64,000 bases of DNA, from NCBI RefSeq assembly GCF_000255705.1, contig NZ_JH636439.1, positions 299,315-363,314 on the forward strand, given 5' to 3'. This stretch comes from Zavarzinella formosa DSM 19928 (lineage in GTDB: Bacteria; Planctomycetota; Planctomycetia; Gemmatales; Gemmataceae). How positions within the stretch are numbered: the first letter of the stretch is position 1; every line of letters starts with the position of its first letter. Of this stretch, positions 1-9,563 are shown one piece after another. The translations under genes and the position numbers were made by a program. A model generated the notes under the pieces. The model was not told where the DNA came from. It did no database searches and saw nothing but the letters and a program-made list of their open reading frames with translations.

Positions 1-241
1 GGTCCCGCACCAGAGCCAGCGGCGGCCGTTGGCGAAGGCCCTTGCGGCCGAGAAACCGGCTGATCTGGGCGCGATGACGCGGCTCCGAGGCCACCGACCC
101 CGAGGCTTGCGAGGCGCTCATGCGCCCCCAATGCAAACAAAACGCCGCCACGCAACGAATCACCAGGCCGAGCGCCCGGGGACTCAGGCCGGCCGGACGA
201 AGAAACTGTTTGATTCCGGGGAGTCCTTCTTGCACAATCAT
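1..241 (-). CDS. transposase, N-terminal part (cut by window edge)
   Basis: Reading the minus strand from the ATG at 241 gives 80 codons with no stop before the window ends. The peptide begins MIVQEGLPGIKQFLRP and contains HWGRMSASQASGSV followed by RHRAQISRFLGRKGL. A short His-Trp-Gly-Arg-Met-Ser region followed by an Arg-rich helix is what I recall from the N-termini of IS4/IS701-like transposases in planctomycetes; the DDE catalytic core would lie beyond the edge and cannot be seen. No inverted terminal repeat could be matched because only one end is present. The family is an inference from style; that the frame is a real gene start is moderately supported. Confidence 0.55.
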   Translation of the reverse strand, partial: MIVQEGLPGIKQFLRPAGLSPRALGLVIRCVAAFCLHWGRMSASQASGSVASEPRHRAQISRFLGRKGLRQRPPLALVRD

Positions 242-245
242 GACC

Positions 246-309
246 GAGACTCCTTCCGGTTGGTGATCACCCGGCCTCACGGCCCAACCGATCCGGCCGG
301 GGGAGTCTC
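246..309. repeat. inverted repeat upstream of the transposase start
   Basis: GAGACTCC at 246-253 is repeated in inverted form as GGAGTCTC at 302-309, with CCGG-rich sequence inside both arms. It lies just outside the transposase start and may be a regulatory hairpin or part of the element end. The rest of 310-500 holds no gene that I can support. Confidence 0.35.
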
Positions 310-500
310 GTTTTTCTATCCCGGCCCACTCTCCTCAGCAAAAAGCGCAACTTCAAAACGCGCCAGCGAGGGAACCGCGACTCCCGCAGGTTCAACGGTT
401 CCCCGACGGGCGAAGATGGAGTTCGGTGGCATGTGGTGGGTGAGACAACACTAAAGGGAAGGTTTTCGGCTCTGCAGGCCGCCGCACCCACCTGTTTTTA

Positions 501-553
501 TCATTATTTTGGTCTTGTCTGAATCTCTGTTTGATCTGTGTTTAGTCCGTGGC
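501..553 (-). repeat. dispersed short repeat, copy 1 (GCCACG...ACAGATC...ATGA type)
   Basis: Read on the minus strand, this 53-base AT-rich stretch runs GCCACGGACTAAACACAGAT then CAAACAGAGATT and ends in AATAATGA. A related copy in the other orientation lies at 48688-48742 in another intergenic gap. Shared blocks are GCCACG, ACAGATC, AACA, GATT and an ATGA end. Short repeats built from this kind of text are familiar from intergenic regions of PVC bacteria. Its function is unknown. Confidence 0.5.
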
Positions 554-621
554 CAAAATTCTCTCTGCCTCCGCTTTCGTGACCTACACTTCGGTACGCT
601 CAATCTGGGGTACCCCTTCCG

Positions 622-1050
622 ATGACGAATCAAGAATGGATTGACCTGTTTCGGGCCATTCCCGAACGGGAACATGGCAAGACAGTGATTGTCCTCAGCA
701 ATAACTCGGAAATTTGCGTGGATGCCCTGATCCGGTTGGACGCCAATTTCTTGTCCCTTCGGGGACGGGTCGGTGGCACCATCGAGGAATCCCGCGGGTT
801 CATTGTGCCGTTCCATCAAGTTGTTTATGTTCGCATTGAACGCAATGTGAAAATCGAAGAGATGGAAGCCATGTTCGGCGTTGGGAACCACGGCGGCACC
901 AGCGCGGCCACGCCGACCGTGACCGCCAGCGTCACCCCGGCGGCAGCCCTTCCGGCCGACCCGGCGGCTGCCTCCCGAATGTTGCTCGACAAACTCCGGG
1001 CCAGTCGCTCCACCCAGCAGGGCAAGACCTCCCCCACGCAAGCAGGGTGA
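622..1050 (+). CDS. conserved hypothetical protein
   Basis: The gene encodes 142 residues. No catalytic motif is recognised. The first 85 residues look like one small alpha/beta domain with beta strands around VIVLSNNSEICVDAL and FIVPFHQVVYVRIE, suggestive of a Sm-like or regulatory barrel. The last 50 residues are Ala/Thr/Pro-rich and low-complexity, with a final short helix RMLLDKLRAS. There is no signal peptide, so it is probably cytoplasmic. It stands alone, 19 bases tail-to-tail with the FG-GAP gene on the other strand. No clear ribosome binding site precedes the start, which is common here. Function unknown. Confidence 0.7.
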   Translation: MTNQEWIDLFRAIPEREHGKTVIVLSNNSEICVDALIRLDANFLSLRGRVGGTIEESRGFIVPFHQVVYVRIERNVKIEEMEAMFGVGNHGGTSAATPTVTASVTPAAALPADPAAASRMLLDKLRASRSTQQGKTSPTQAG

Positions 1051-1069
1051 GCATTGGCCCTTTCAAGCC

Positions 1070-3337
1070 TCATTCCGACATCGGCGGCGTGATCGCTTTC
1101 CATGATCGTTTTTGATAGTCCTTGGCGGACTCGGTAATCACGATCCCCTGATTGATGGCGATGTCGTGGAAGACTTGTGTCGTGCCGCTGGTCGGCCAGT
1201 AAACCTCCAGGCGGGCCACCTTGTCGGCTTTACCCAAGCCGATGTGCTGTTCCAGCGGGTTGGCCCCGAAACTACTGCCGGAAGAAACATGTCGGCAGAC
1301 CGTTAGCGGTTCGTTCCCTGAAGTCACCACTTTGATGCGCGCTCCGATCGCCGCCCGGTTGGTTTTGGCGCCGATCAGTTTGATCGAGAGCCAGTTGTTT
1401 CCCTGACCGGGGTTCTGAAACAAAACATTGTGATACCGGTCGCCGTGGATGGCCCCTCCCAGTTCGACAAACAAATCAGCGGTCCCGTTGCGGTCCCAGT
1501 CGCCGATGGCCACGCCGTGCCCTTTTTGCAGATGCCCCGTCCGCGATGATTCGGTGATTTCTGAGAATCGCTTCCCGGCGACATTTTTGAACAAGCGGTT
1601 GGGGATCAGCGTGCCCAAGCCGGGGTCGCCGGTGGCCAGATAGAAATCGAGATAGCCATCGTTGTCGAGGTCGCCAAAGTTGCTGCCCATCGGGGAGTAA
1701 ACCTTGTCCAGCCCCGCTTCTTTGGTCACGTCCTTGAATCCCTTGCCCTGAAGATTGCGGTAGAGTCTCGCCTTGGATTGTTGTTTGCACGGCATGTCCA
1801 GAATGCCCTCGACCACCTCTTTCAACGTGTGGCTGCTGGAAGTGGCGAAAATGTCCAGCCAGCCATCGTTGTCGAAGTCGAACGCCCAACAAGAGAAGCC
1901 GGAAGTCGGCCCGTCAATGCCCGCTTGGGTGGAGATGTCTGTGAAGGAGCCGTTGCGGTTGTTTCGGAACAATCGGGCGCTTCCTTCTCCGCCGTTCCCC
2001 AAAATCCCGGTCGAGATGTTCAAAAACAATTCCGGGTAGCCATCGTTGTCAATGTCGATCCACGATGCCCCAAGGCAACCGATCGTCAGGTCGGTCGGCA
2101 AACCGGAGCGGACGGACACTTCCTCGAAGGTTCCATCCCCCTTGTTGTGGTAAAGAAGGCTGGGTTGCCTCTGACAGCAGACGAACAGATCGAGAAAGCC
2201 ATCGTTGTCGTAATCCGCCCAAGTGGCGCTGGTTGAATTAGTCGCGAGAAGCAACCCGGCTTCGAGTGTGACATCAGTGAACGTGCCGTCGCCGTTGTTC
2301 CGCAACAAGCTGGGGCGCTGGGCCAGGTTTTGCGGCAGCCACGAGCCTCGGGGAATGAAAATGTCCATGTGCCCATCGTTGTTGTAATCCGTCTGGACGC
2401 AGTAAAGCCCCCCCTTCTGCTTGTCCAGCCCCGCCGCCTTGGTCCGGTCCTCGAAGGTGCCGTCTCCCTTGTTGCGATAAAAAGCCATCGGTTCGGAGGG
2501 CGCCCAGCAGGTGACCGCGAGATCGAGCAACCCGTCATTGTCGAAGTCTTCCATGATGGCGCCGCCGGACTGGTTGAGCCGGTTCACGCCAACGAGATGG
2601 CCCACGTCGCGGAATTTGCCGATGTCAAACTCGGACTTGGCCAGGCCGTCCGGCATCAACACATGACGCGGATCGACCTTGGCGGGATGTTCGCCGAGAG
2701 TCATGTGCGCCAAGTTCAGCAACCACCTCACCTCCAAGTCGTCGGGAAACAGCCGGAGATATTCGGTGAAATGTTCGATGGCCTGCCGGGAACCGCCGGG
2801 ATTGGTGTGGATGGCGGTTTGGGCAATCGGAAAAATACAGGAACTTTCACCCCGGCACAGAATGCAATTGTCGGTCTCGCCGCGGCGAAGGGCGGTCACG
2901 CCCTTGTAGTAAATCACCGTGTAAAGCCACTTCTCCTCAAGCTCGGTGCCTTTGATCCGTGATTCCAAGTCTTCGAGTGTTTTGTAAGCGGAAACCGTGT
3001 CCCCTTTTGCGTGATAAACGCTTGCCCTTTGCAGGAGAATCCTCGGATGAAAACCCCGCTCCATGTAGAGGTCCATCGAGGTCAGGCCCCGAGGGATCGC
3101 TTGCAGGTATGACTCGGCATGTTGCTCCAACGATGAATCGGGGCGCCAAGGCTCGATGCTGGCGAAAACGGCGAGAAACCCGCTCGTCTCGATCTCCTGA
3201 CGAGGCTCATAGCGAGTTTGCTCTGCCTCGTTGGTTTTGACGGGCACCGGACTTGATCGAAGTATCCAGGCGCGGATGCCGAAGACGGCAAGGCCGATCA
3301 CGACCCAGATCAAAAGCAGGCGGTAAAATCTCGTCAT
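1070..3337 (-). CDS. CRTAC1-type FG-GAP/VCBS repeat protein with TPR and ASPIC/UnbV domains
   Basis: The 755-residue protein begins with a membrane anchor (LLLIWVVIGLAVFGI), then a TPR-like helical region to about residue 215 that carries the Cys pair CILCRGESSC typical of this family. From about residue 250 to 640 there are at least six FG-GAP/VCBS repeats with calcium-binding DxDxDG loops such as DFDNDGLLD, DYNNDGHMD, DYDNDGFLD and DLDNDGYLD, expected to form a beta-propeller. The C-terminus (from NWLSIKLIG to about residue 735) is an ASPIC/UnbV domain. It is exported and membrane-tethered, probably facing the periplasm. The HEAT protein gene lies upstream on the same strand, 140 bases away. 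The family is common in planctomycetes; its exact job is unknown. Confidence 0.85.
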   Translation of the reverse strand: MTRFYRLLLIWVVIGLAVFGIRAWILRSSPVPVKTNEAEQTRYEPRQEIETSGFLAVFASIEPWRPDSSLEQHAESYLQAIPRGLTSMDLYMERGFHPRILLQRASVYHAKGDTVSAYKTLEDLESRIKGTELEEKWLYTVIYYKGVTALRRGETDNCILCRGESSCIFPIAQTAIHTNPGGSRQAIEHFTEYLRLFPDDLEVRWLLNLAHMTLGEHPAKVDPRHVLMPDGLAKSEFDIGKFRDVGHLVGVNRLNQSGGAIMEDFDNDGLLDLAVTCWAPSEPMAFYRNKGDGTFEDRTKAAGLDKQKGGLYCVQTDYNNDGHMDIFIPRGSWLPQNLAQRPSLLRNNGDGTFTDVTLEAGLLLATNSTSATWADYDNDGFLDLFVCCQRQPSLLYHNKGDGTFEEVSVRSGLPTDLTIGCLGASWIDIDNDGYPELFLNISTGILGNGGEGSARLFRNNRNGSFTDISTQAGIDGPTSGFSCWAFDFDNDGWLDIFATSSSHTLKEVVEGILDMPCKQQSKARLYRNLQGKGFKDVTKEAGLDKVYSPMGSNFGDLDNDGYLDFYLATGDPGLGTLIPNRLFKNVAGKRFSEITESSRTGHLQKGHGVAIGDWDRNGTADLFVELGGAIHGDRYHNVLFQNPGQGNNWLSIKLIGAKTNRAAIGARIKVVTSGNEPLTVCRHVSSGSSFGANPLEQHIGLGKADKVARLEVYWPTSGTTQVFHDIAINQGIVITESAKDYQKRSWKAITPPMSE

Positions 3338-3477
3338 GGATCGTCCTTAAACAACGAAGTCGTCAGAAGCAGACATCGAGGGGAGAGATGCGACCATTTG
3401 ACCGATGGCAGGAATTTTATCCGGTGGCCGATCCGAACGCCAGAACCTTGTTCATCTATTGATACGATCAATTGATC

Positions 3478-3993
3478 TTACTTCATGCGGGCAGTTCTTT
3501 GGGTCGCGGCGAGAATCTCGTCAATTTGTTGTTTCACCCAAGGATGCGTCTCGCCTTGGGCCAGTTCCAGCGCCGGAACACTCGCCTCGCCGAGTTTGAT
3601 GAGCGATCTCCGGGCCGCCAGTTGCACCGGCCGGGGACCATATTTGAGCGCGAGCAACAACGGGCCAACCGCCTCGCTTGTTCCCAACTCTCCCAGCAAT
3701 TCGGCCGATGTCTTGGCGACTTCGGGAACGGCGTGTTCCAATCCCTTTTGAAGAATCGGCGAGGCATTTGAACCGAGTTGTCTGAATGCCGCATTCGCGG
3801 CTTCCCGAACGACCGAGTGACTGTCGCCCAGCAGATTGACCAGTGCCGGTCCGGCCCACGGTTCTGCCGACAGGGCCAGCCCGTCAACCGCCCCGCGTCG
3901 TGTCTCGGCATCCAATGAGTTTGCCCGAACCAGCAATTCCGGCCGAGTCTCGCGCCGGGCGGGCGCGAGCATTCGGCGAAGCCAATTTTGCAT
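3478..3993 (-). CDS. HEAT-repeat protein
   Basis: About 171 residues from the start MQNWLRRMLAPAR (an in-frame ATG at 4035 would add 14 residues that look non-coding). The body is four or five helical HEAT/PBS-lyase-type repeats, for example SVVREAANAAFRQLG, PEVAKTSAELLGELG and PVQLAARRSLIKLG. These scaffold repeats usually mediate protein-protein contact. There is no signal peptide. The gene precedes the FG-GAP gene on the same strand, and the 12-base perfect palindrome GATCAATTGATC (3466-3477) directly follows its stop codon. Partner and role unknown. Confidence 0.7.
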   Translation of the reverse strand: MQNWLRRMLAPARRETRPELLVRANSLDAETRRGAVDGLALSAEPWAGPALVNLLGDSHSVVREAANAAFRQLGSNASPILQKGLEHAVPEVAKTSAELLGELGTSEAVGPLLLALKYGPRPVQLAARRSLIKLGEASVPALELAQGETHPWVKQQIDEILAATQRTARMK

Positions 3994-4157
3994 CACGAGT
4001 CTCGAACATGAGGGCATCAAATCGGATGGTGACAATCATTCAAACAATCGATCATGACTGTCGCCGACATCCATCAAGCGGTCAATTGCCCGTTTATACC
4101 ACACACAGATTGCGGATAAAAGGATTCAGCACCAAGAGCGAGGAATGAGGAATGAGA

Positions 4158-5228
4158 TCAGCAAATTGCGACACACTTGGGGCATTCGCCCGGTGTCGTC
4201 TGCCGGGAAGACTTGGGCTGATTGTTGACATCCGCTTCCGGGATCACCGGAGGCTGTGTGCCTTCAAGAATGGCCAGCAATTCATCGACGCTTGTGGCCC
4301 GTTTCACGGCGTCAAAGAGGGTAAAATCCCCGAAGAGGTCAGCCAGCCGCAGCCATTGTTTCATTCGATTGACGGTGCGGGTTTGCCAACGATCCGTGAA
4401 CGTTTGATTCCAAGCCATCAGCTTTTTCATCCGGGTCGGCCAGCCGATGTCATCGTTCATCATGGGTTGGGCCAACCCCAATTCAGTCGCGATCTCGTGC
4501 GAGAGTTGCGGTCTGGCAAGGGCGCCCCGGCCGATCATGAAATGTTCGCAGCCGGTCTCTTCGCGGCATTGGCGAAATCCCTCGATTGACTGGATATCCC
4601 CGTTGGCAATCACGGGAATCGACACGCGCTCGCGGACCCGGCCAACCATCGGCCAGTCAACCGGCGGGGCGTATCCCTGCGAGCGGGTGCGGGCGTGGAT
4701 GGTAAGCCAAGATGCCCCGCCCTCGGTGGCCATCTCGGCATTCTCAAAAACCGAATTCACACAATCCCATCCCAATCGCATCTTGGCCGAGACGGGGATG
4801 TCCGCAGGCACGGCCTCCCGGACCGTTCGGACAATTTCGCGGAGGCGGGCTGGATGTTTCAGCAGCGTGGCGCCGCCGTCATGACGGTTCACGGTGGGGG
4901 CGGGACAGCCAAAATTCAAGTCAATGGATGTCGCCCCGGCCGAACAGGCGACCAAGGCCGCCTCGGCCAACCGGCCGGGATGACCGCCGAGCAATTGCAC
5001 TTGAACGGGCAACCCGGTCGGCGTCAGCCCGCCGTTGTGAAGTTCGGGGACATGATGGAAAAAGACTCCCTTATGCGGGACCGAGTGGCTGATCCGCAAA
5101 AACTCGGTCACCGCATAGGTGAAGGAACCGATCTCCCCTTGAAGCGCCCGCATGGGGGCATCGGTCACCCCGTCCATCGGGGCAAGGACCAAAGCGGGAA
5201 CGCCGGGCGTGATCGTTGGCTGGCTCAT
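4158..5228 (-). CDS. tRNA-dihydrouridine synthase
   Basis: The 356-residue FMN-dependent Dus enzyme reduces uridines in the tRNA D-loop. It shows the TIM-barrel start LAPMDGVTDAPMR, the catalytic Cys in NFGCPAPTVNRHDGGATLL, the VSAKMRLGWD strand, the WLTIHARTRSQGY strand with the conserved His, the VIANGDI strand and the phosphate-binding FMIGRGALARP. The C-terminal helical tRNA-binding region follows. The protein ends in a Cys-containing tail (CPKCVAIC) that is not part of the usual fold. The gene starts six bases after the stop of the SGNH hydrolase gene, so the two are probably cotranscribed. The subclass (DusA, B or C) was not resolved. Confidence 0.9.
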   Translation of the reverse strand: MSQPTITPGVPALVLAPMDGVTDAPMRALQGEIGSFTYAVTEFLRISHSVPHKGVFFHHVPELHNGGLTPTGLPVQVQLLGGHPGRLAEAALVACSAGATSIDLNFGCPAPTVNRHDGGATLLKHPARLREIVRTVREAVPADIPVSAKMRLGWDCVNSVFENAEMATEGGASWLTIHARTRSQGYAPPVDWPMVGRVRERVSIPVIANGDIQSIEGFRQCREETGCEHFMIGRGALARPQLSHEIATELGLAQPMMNDDIGWPTRMKKLMAWNQTFTDRWQTRTVNRMKQWLRLADLFGDFTLFDAVKRATSVDELLAILEGTQPPVIPEADVNNQPKSSRQTTPGECPKCVAIC

Positions 5229-5234
5229 GAACTC

Positions 5235-6551
5235 TTATTTTGCGGGAATCAAATCAAACTTCATCGCCTTGGGCTTGGCCGCTTCGCGGATTTTCTCATC
5301 GGCCGCCTCAACCTGCTTGAGCAAGGCGTCGAACTTGGCTTTCACGTTCGCATCAACCCCCGGAGCAATCGCGGCCTTCGATTGACCACGCACTTGGCCA
5401 ACAAGGTTTTCCTTGGAACCGACCGCGTTGAGAATCGCCTTGCCTTGATCGGCAATTGCCCCTTTCGCGAAGGTGGTCAGGTTGACCCCTTTTTCCAATT
5501 CCTCGCCGGACACGGTTCCCACGGCGAGGCCGTTGATCGCCAGATTGTAGTTCCCCTTCAAGCCTTTTACCGCAAGGGTGTGCTGGCTCAATTCGAGAAT
5601 CACCGGGTAAAACGTGAGCATGGAGCGGGCGTCGTCCGGAATCGGGAAACCAGCACAGTCATCCGTGCGGGTGAAACTGATCGTCCCGCCGTCTTCTTTG
5701 CCTGCTTCCACTTTGCAACCCTTCGCCTCCGTGACTTGTCCCTTGGAATCCAAGACAACGCTGCTGACAAACGGTTCGGCCCCGAGTTCCTTCAGCAAAG
5801 CGGCGGCCATCGTCAATTGACCGGGCGTGCCGGGGTGAACGGGGTCGCCCGTCATTGAATACAGTATTTTCTTGCTCTTCGCCTGAACCGCTAAAAAGTC
5901 TTTCAAATGTTCGACACCTTCCACTTTGTCATTTTGCGCAAGTGAGCGGATGGTGCCCAAAGCAGTGAGCAGGTTTTCGTTCGGCTTGTTGTTCCCCCAC
6001 ACATCGACGAGTTGATGAAACTGGTCGGCAAACGGTGCGTTCTTGCCTTCGGCGAATTTCTTCAGGGCAATCGCGTAGTCATTAAGTTTGGCGTTGCCGC
6101 TGATGTTCTTCATCGTGCTGCCGTTGTTGATCGGGCTGGCCGTGAAATAAACCGGCCGGGCGCCCGCTTTGCGGATCATGGCGTCGAAGTCGCCCATGTT
6201 GGCGATGTACTTGTCAGTCGGGGTTCCCCCTTGATCGTTCATGCCGAGTTCGACGGAAACGACGGTCGGCTTCCAAACGGCGATGTCCCAATCAAAACGG
6301 GCCATCGTGGACGGGATGGTGTGTCCGCCGACGCCCGAGTTGCGGAAGGCGAATTTCAGTTTCGGATACCGGGCGTAGCAGAACGCCTCGAAATAGTTCG
6401 AGTGCAAGTGTTGGGCGGTGATACTGTCGCCGGCCATCACCCAAACATCGCCGTCTTTGAGGGGGAAGCCAACTGGTACGGCGGTTTGCGCCCCGGCTTG
6501 CGGCACAAAGGCCATCAACATGGCGGCGGCAAGTAGAATCCGTTTGTTCAT
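5235..6551 (-). CDS. secreted SGNH/GDSL-family hydrolase
   Basis: 438 residues from MNKRILLAAAMLMAFV; an upstream in-frame ATG adds only eight residues before the signal peptide. Cleavage probably follows AGAQ. Block I is VMAGDSITAQ with the nucleophile Ser, block III is VELGMNDQGG with the oxyanion Asn, and block V is GDPVHPGTPGQ supplying Asp and His. The C-terminal third (about 300-438) is a beta-rich then helical region not seen in minimal SGNH enzymes. In planctomycetes such secreted enzymes act as esterases or deacetylases on polysaccharides; the substrate here is unknown. It is the first gene of a likely pair with the Dus gene. Confidence 0.85.
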   Translation of the reverse strand: MNKRILLAAAMLMAFVPQAGAQTAVPVGFPLKDGDVWVMAGDSITAQHLHSNYFEAFCYARYPKLKFAFRNSGVGGHTIPSTMARFDWDIAVWKPTVVSVELGMNDQGGTPTDKYIANMGDFDAMIRKAGARPVYFTASPINNGSTMKNISGNAKLNDYAIALKKFAEGKNAPFADQFHQLVDVWGNNKPNENLLTALGTIRSLAQNDKVEGVEHLKDFLAVQAKSKKILYSMTGDPVHPGTPGQLTMAAALLKELGAEPFVSSVVLDSKGQVTEAKGCKVEAGKEDGGTISFTRTDDCAGFPIPDDARSMLTFYPVILELSQHTLAVKGLKGNYNLAINGLAVGTVSGEELEKGVNLTTFAKGAIADQGKAILNAVGSKENLVGQVRGQSKAAIAPGVDANVKAKFDALLKQVEAADEKIREAAKPKAMKFDLIPAK

Positions 6552-6695
6552 GTTCAACCCGTTTCCAGTAAACAATGGGAATACGCTGGCGGAGAGTAAC
6601 GCGATCGACGGGGAGTATCATACGCGACGATCAACAGTGAATGAAACGGAATTCAAGACCGTCTTCCAATTGTCCCGGCTCATCAAGGAAACAAC

Positions 6696-8018
6696 GTGAA
6701 AAGTATCATCACTCTGACGGCATCAGCCGTCTTCGCCCTTACCCTGTGCGGAGCCGAACCCGCCCCAACGGACAACTGGCCGACTTGGCGGGGACCAGCT
6801 TCCAACGGCGTCGCCCCGGCGGGGGCCAATCCTCCGACCACATGGGACGCCAAAACAAACATCAAATGGAAAGCCCCGTTGACCGGCCGGGGAAGCGCGA
6901 CACCGATTGTGTGGGGCGATCAGGTGATTGTTCTGACGGCCGTGGAAACCGACCGCGTCGCCAAGGCTGATGAATTGCCGAAAGTGAACAACACCTTGGA
7001 GCGGAAGACCACCGCGCCCTCTAATTTCTATCGCTTTGAAGTCATCAGTTTTGACCGGGCAACCGGCAAGGTTCGCTGGAAACAAATCGCGGCCGAGAAG
7101 GTTCCGCACGAAGGGCATCACGAAACCCATTCCTACGCCGCCGGTTCGCCGACGACGGATGGCAAACGGTTGTACGTCTCCTTCGGGTCGTTCGGCATCT
7201 ACGCTTATGATTTGGAAGGCAAACAATTGTGGGCCAGGGATATTGGCCGGATTGTCTCACGACTGGGGTGGGGCGAAGCGGTGACTCCGGTGATCCACGG
7301 CGACACGCTTCTGTTAAACTGGGACCAAGAGATCGACTCCAAACTGATCGCCCTTGATGCGGCCACCGGCAAGACGAAGTGGGAAGTCAAGCGGGAAGAG
7401 AAGACAAGCTGGAACACGCCGCTGGTTGTCGAATATGCCGGCAAAACACAAGTGATTCTCAACGGGACCAACAAAATCCGGTCTTATGACATCGCCGATG
7501 GCAAAGTGATTTGGGAATGCGGCGGGATGACCGTCAACGCGATTCCTTCTCCCCTCGCGGCCGACGGGGTGGCCTTTGTGTTGAGCGGTTATCGCGGGGC
7601 GGCGGCCGTCGCCATTCCCCTTGATGCAACCGGAGATATCACGGGGACGAAGAAGGTGTTGTGGAGTTATGCCAAGGGGACGCCATATGTGCCGTCGCCG
7701 ATTCTGTACGAAGGCCGTTTGTATTTCACGTCGGCGAATACTCAGATGATGACGGTGTTGGACGCGAAAACCGGCAAGGCTCTTGTGAGCAACGAACGGC
7801 TCCCGGCAAGTTCCTTTTACGGGTCGCCGGTGGCCGCCGCCGGGCGGGTTTACTTCACTGATCGTTCCGGAACGACCGTGGTGGTGAAAGCCGGGGATGC
7901 TCCGAGCGTGATTTCCGTGAACAAGTTGAACGACCCGGTGGATGCCTCGCCGGTGATCGCCGGAAAGACGCTCTTCCTTCGCGGCGAAAAGTTCTTGTAC
8001 GCCATCGAGGAAAAGTGA
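6696..8018 (+). CDS. secreted PQQ-like beta-propeller protein
   Basis: 440 residues with a signal peptide (MKSIITLTASAVFALTLCGA) and the typical planctomycete opening NWPTWRGPASNG. Repeated propeller blades follow, each with a strand ending in the A-x-D-x-x-T-G-K-x-x-W tryptophan-docking pattern: SFDRATGKVRW, ALDAATGKTKWE and VLDAKTGKALV. This is the BamB/PQQ-like fold; no PQQ-binding acidic residues typical of quinoprotein dehydrogenases could be assigned, so a structural or binding role is more likely. It is followed 54 bases later by the YeiH-type transporter on the same strand. The gene may be cotranscribed with it. Confidence 0.85.
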   Translation: MKSIITLTASAVFALTLCGAEPAPTDNWPTWRGPASNGVAPAGANPPTTWDAKTNIKWKAPLTGRGSATPIVWGDQVIVLTAVETDRVAKADELPKVNNTLERKTTAPSNFYRFEVISFDRATGKVRWKQIAAEKVPHEGHHETHSYAAGSPTTDGKRLYVSFGSFGIYAYDLEGKQLWARDIGRIVSRLGWGEAVTPVIHGDTLLLNWDQEIDSKLIALDAATGKTKWEVKREEKTSWNTPLVVEYAGKTQVILNGTNKIRSYDIADGKVIWECGGMTVNAIPSPLAADGVAFVLSGYRGAAAVAIPLDATGDITGTKKVLWSYAKGTPYVPSPILYEGRLYFTSANTQMMTVLDAKTGKALVSNERLPASSFYGSPVAAAGRVYFTDRSGTTVVVKAGDAPSVISVNKLNDPVDASPVIAGKTLFLRGEKFLYAIEEK

Positions 8019-8072
8019 CCCCTTTGGCCCAAGCGTGTACAACGAGTTGACGGTTCTCTCCCTCCAAGGATC

Positions 8073-9563
8073 ATGATGGCCGACACCGATTCTTCTCCTC
8101 CTGCCGAACCTGTCCCACCCCGATCACACTGGCTTCGTTCGGAAGATGTTTTTGCTGTGCTTTTGGGTTGCCTCATCATCGGGCTGAGTCTCGGGGTGAT
8201 TGGCAAACTTGACTTGCTCGGATGGGCCGTCGCCACCAAAGAGTGGGTCGATCCCGCCAAGGTCATCGCCCCGGCCTCCAAGAATTTCGCCGACCTCGGC
8301 GGGCTTGGCAGTCTGGGCGTCACCTTTGCGTTTCTGCTGGTCACTCTGACGGCCGGTTCATGGTTCATCGGCGGGAATCCCAAACGGTTCGCGGCCGGGT
8401 TCACCGTGTTGTTCTTCCTCGCCTTTGGATGCTGGATCCTCGGCAATCACGGCTGGATCGCCGCCACGCCAGACAAGCGGAAGGCTCTCGGCCTCGAATG
8501 GTCGGTGGGCCTGACCGGCGAGGCCGGGTATTTGCTCGCCTTGATCGGCGGGCTGTTGATCGCCAACTTCATCCCGCGATTCGCCGGTTGGTTGTCCGAG
8601 GCCGCCCGGTCGGAATTGTTCGTGAAAACGGCCATCGTGATTTACGGCGCCGGTCTGGGCTTCAAGGCCGCCGAGGCATCTGATCGCACTTACGCCCTGT
8701 TGTTTCGCGGGCTGGCGGCCATCATCGAAGCCTATCTGATTTATTGGGCGGTCGTGTATTTCGTCGCCCGCAAGTATTTCAAGTTCAGCCGGGAATGGGC
8801 CGCGCCGCTGGCGTCCGGCATCAGCATTTGCGGGGTGTCGGCCGCCATCACCACCGGGGCCGCCATCCGGGCGCGGCCGGTGGTGCCGGTGATGGTTTCA
8901 TCACTGGTGGTGGTGTTCTCGGTCATTGAAATGCTTCTGTTGCCGTGGGCGGCCCGCACGTTTCTTTCCGATCAACCAATGGTCGCCGCCGCGTGGATGG
9001 GATTGGCGGTAAAGACAGACGGGGCGGCCATCGCCAGCGGCGAGATCACCCAAGCGTTCGTATACGCGAAAGCCGCCGAGGGGGGCGTGGTCTACAAGCC
9101 CGGCGAAATGGCCATGACGACGACCACCGTGAAAGTGTTCATTGACTTGTTCATCGGCGTGTGGGCGGTCATCCTCGGAGCCATCTGGTCGTGGAAGATT
9201 GACAAAACTCAAGGGAAGAAACTTCCCTTTGCGGACATCTGGCAACGCTTCCCGAAGTTCGTCATCGGTTATGCTCTGACCTTCGGCATCTTCATGTTCA
9301 TCGGCATGAAGCGACCGGAGTTGCTCAAAGAGCTGAAATCCGGGACAGATCAAACGGACGTGTTCCGCAAACTGTTTTTTGTGCTGACGTTCTTCGCCAT
9401 TGGCTTGCACGCGAACTTCCGCAAATTGTGGGCCGAGGGGTTGGGTCGGCTGGCTCTTGTGTATGTCGTGTCGCTGTTCGGATTCATCATCTGGGTGGGT
9501 CTGGGCATCTCTTGGTTGTTCTTCCATGATGTGATGCCCATGACCGTTGGAGGCGCCAAATGA
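8073..9563 (+). CDS. YeiH-family putative sulfate exporter / membrane transporter
   Basis: A 496-residue protein with about 11-12 hydrophobic helices. The central signature is ASGISICGVSAAITTGAAI followed by VVPVMVSSLVVVFSVIEMLLLPW, which matches the PF03601 (Cons_hypoth698/YeiH) family, whose members are annotated as putative sulfate exporters. An extra N-terminal part and a long loop (about residues 90-140) make it longer than the usual 330-350 residue family members. A second ATG three bases downstream (8076) is an equally good start. Its stop codon overlaps the start of a small membrane protein in ATGA fashion, which implies translational coupling. Substrate not determined. Confidence 0.8.
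   Translation: MMADTDSSPPAEPVPPRSHWLRSEDVFAVLLGCLIIGLSLGVIGKLDLLGWAVATKEWVDPAKVIAPASKNFADLGGLGSLGVTFAFLLVTLTAGSWFIGGNPKRFAAGFTVLFFLAFGCWILGNHGWIAATPDKRKALGLEWSVGLTGEAGYLLALIGGLLIANFIPRFAGWLSEAARSELFVKTAIVIYGAGLGFKAAEASDRTYALLFRGLAAIIEAYLIYWAVVYFVARKYFKFSREWAAPLASGISICGVSAAITTGAAIRARPVVPVMVSSLVVVFSVIEMLLLPWAARTFLSDQPMVAAAWMGLAVKTDGAAIASGEITQAFVYAKAAEGGVVYKPGEMAMTTTTVKVFIDLFIGVWAVILGAIWSWKIDKTQGKKLPFADIWQRFPKFVIGYALTFGIFMFIGMKRPELLKELKSGTDQTDVFRKLFFVLTFFAIGLHANFRKLWAEGLGRLALVYVVSLFGFIIWVGLGISWLFFHDVMPMTVGGAK

Noticed and set aside
4695-5858. 387-codon plus-strand frame over the Dus and SGNH genes
   Set aside because: It spans two well-supported minus-strand genes and their junction; no family features.
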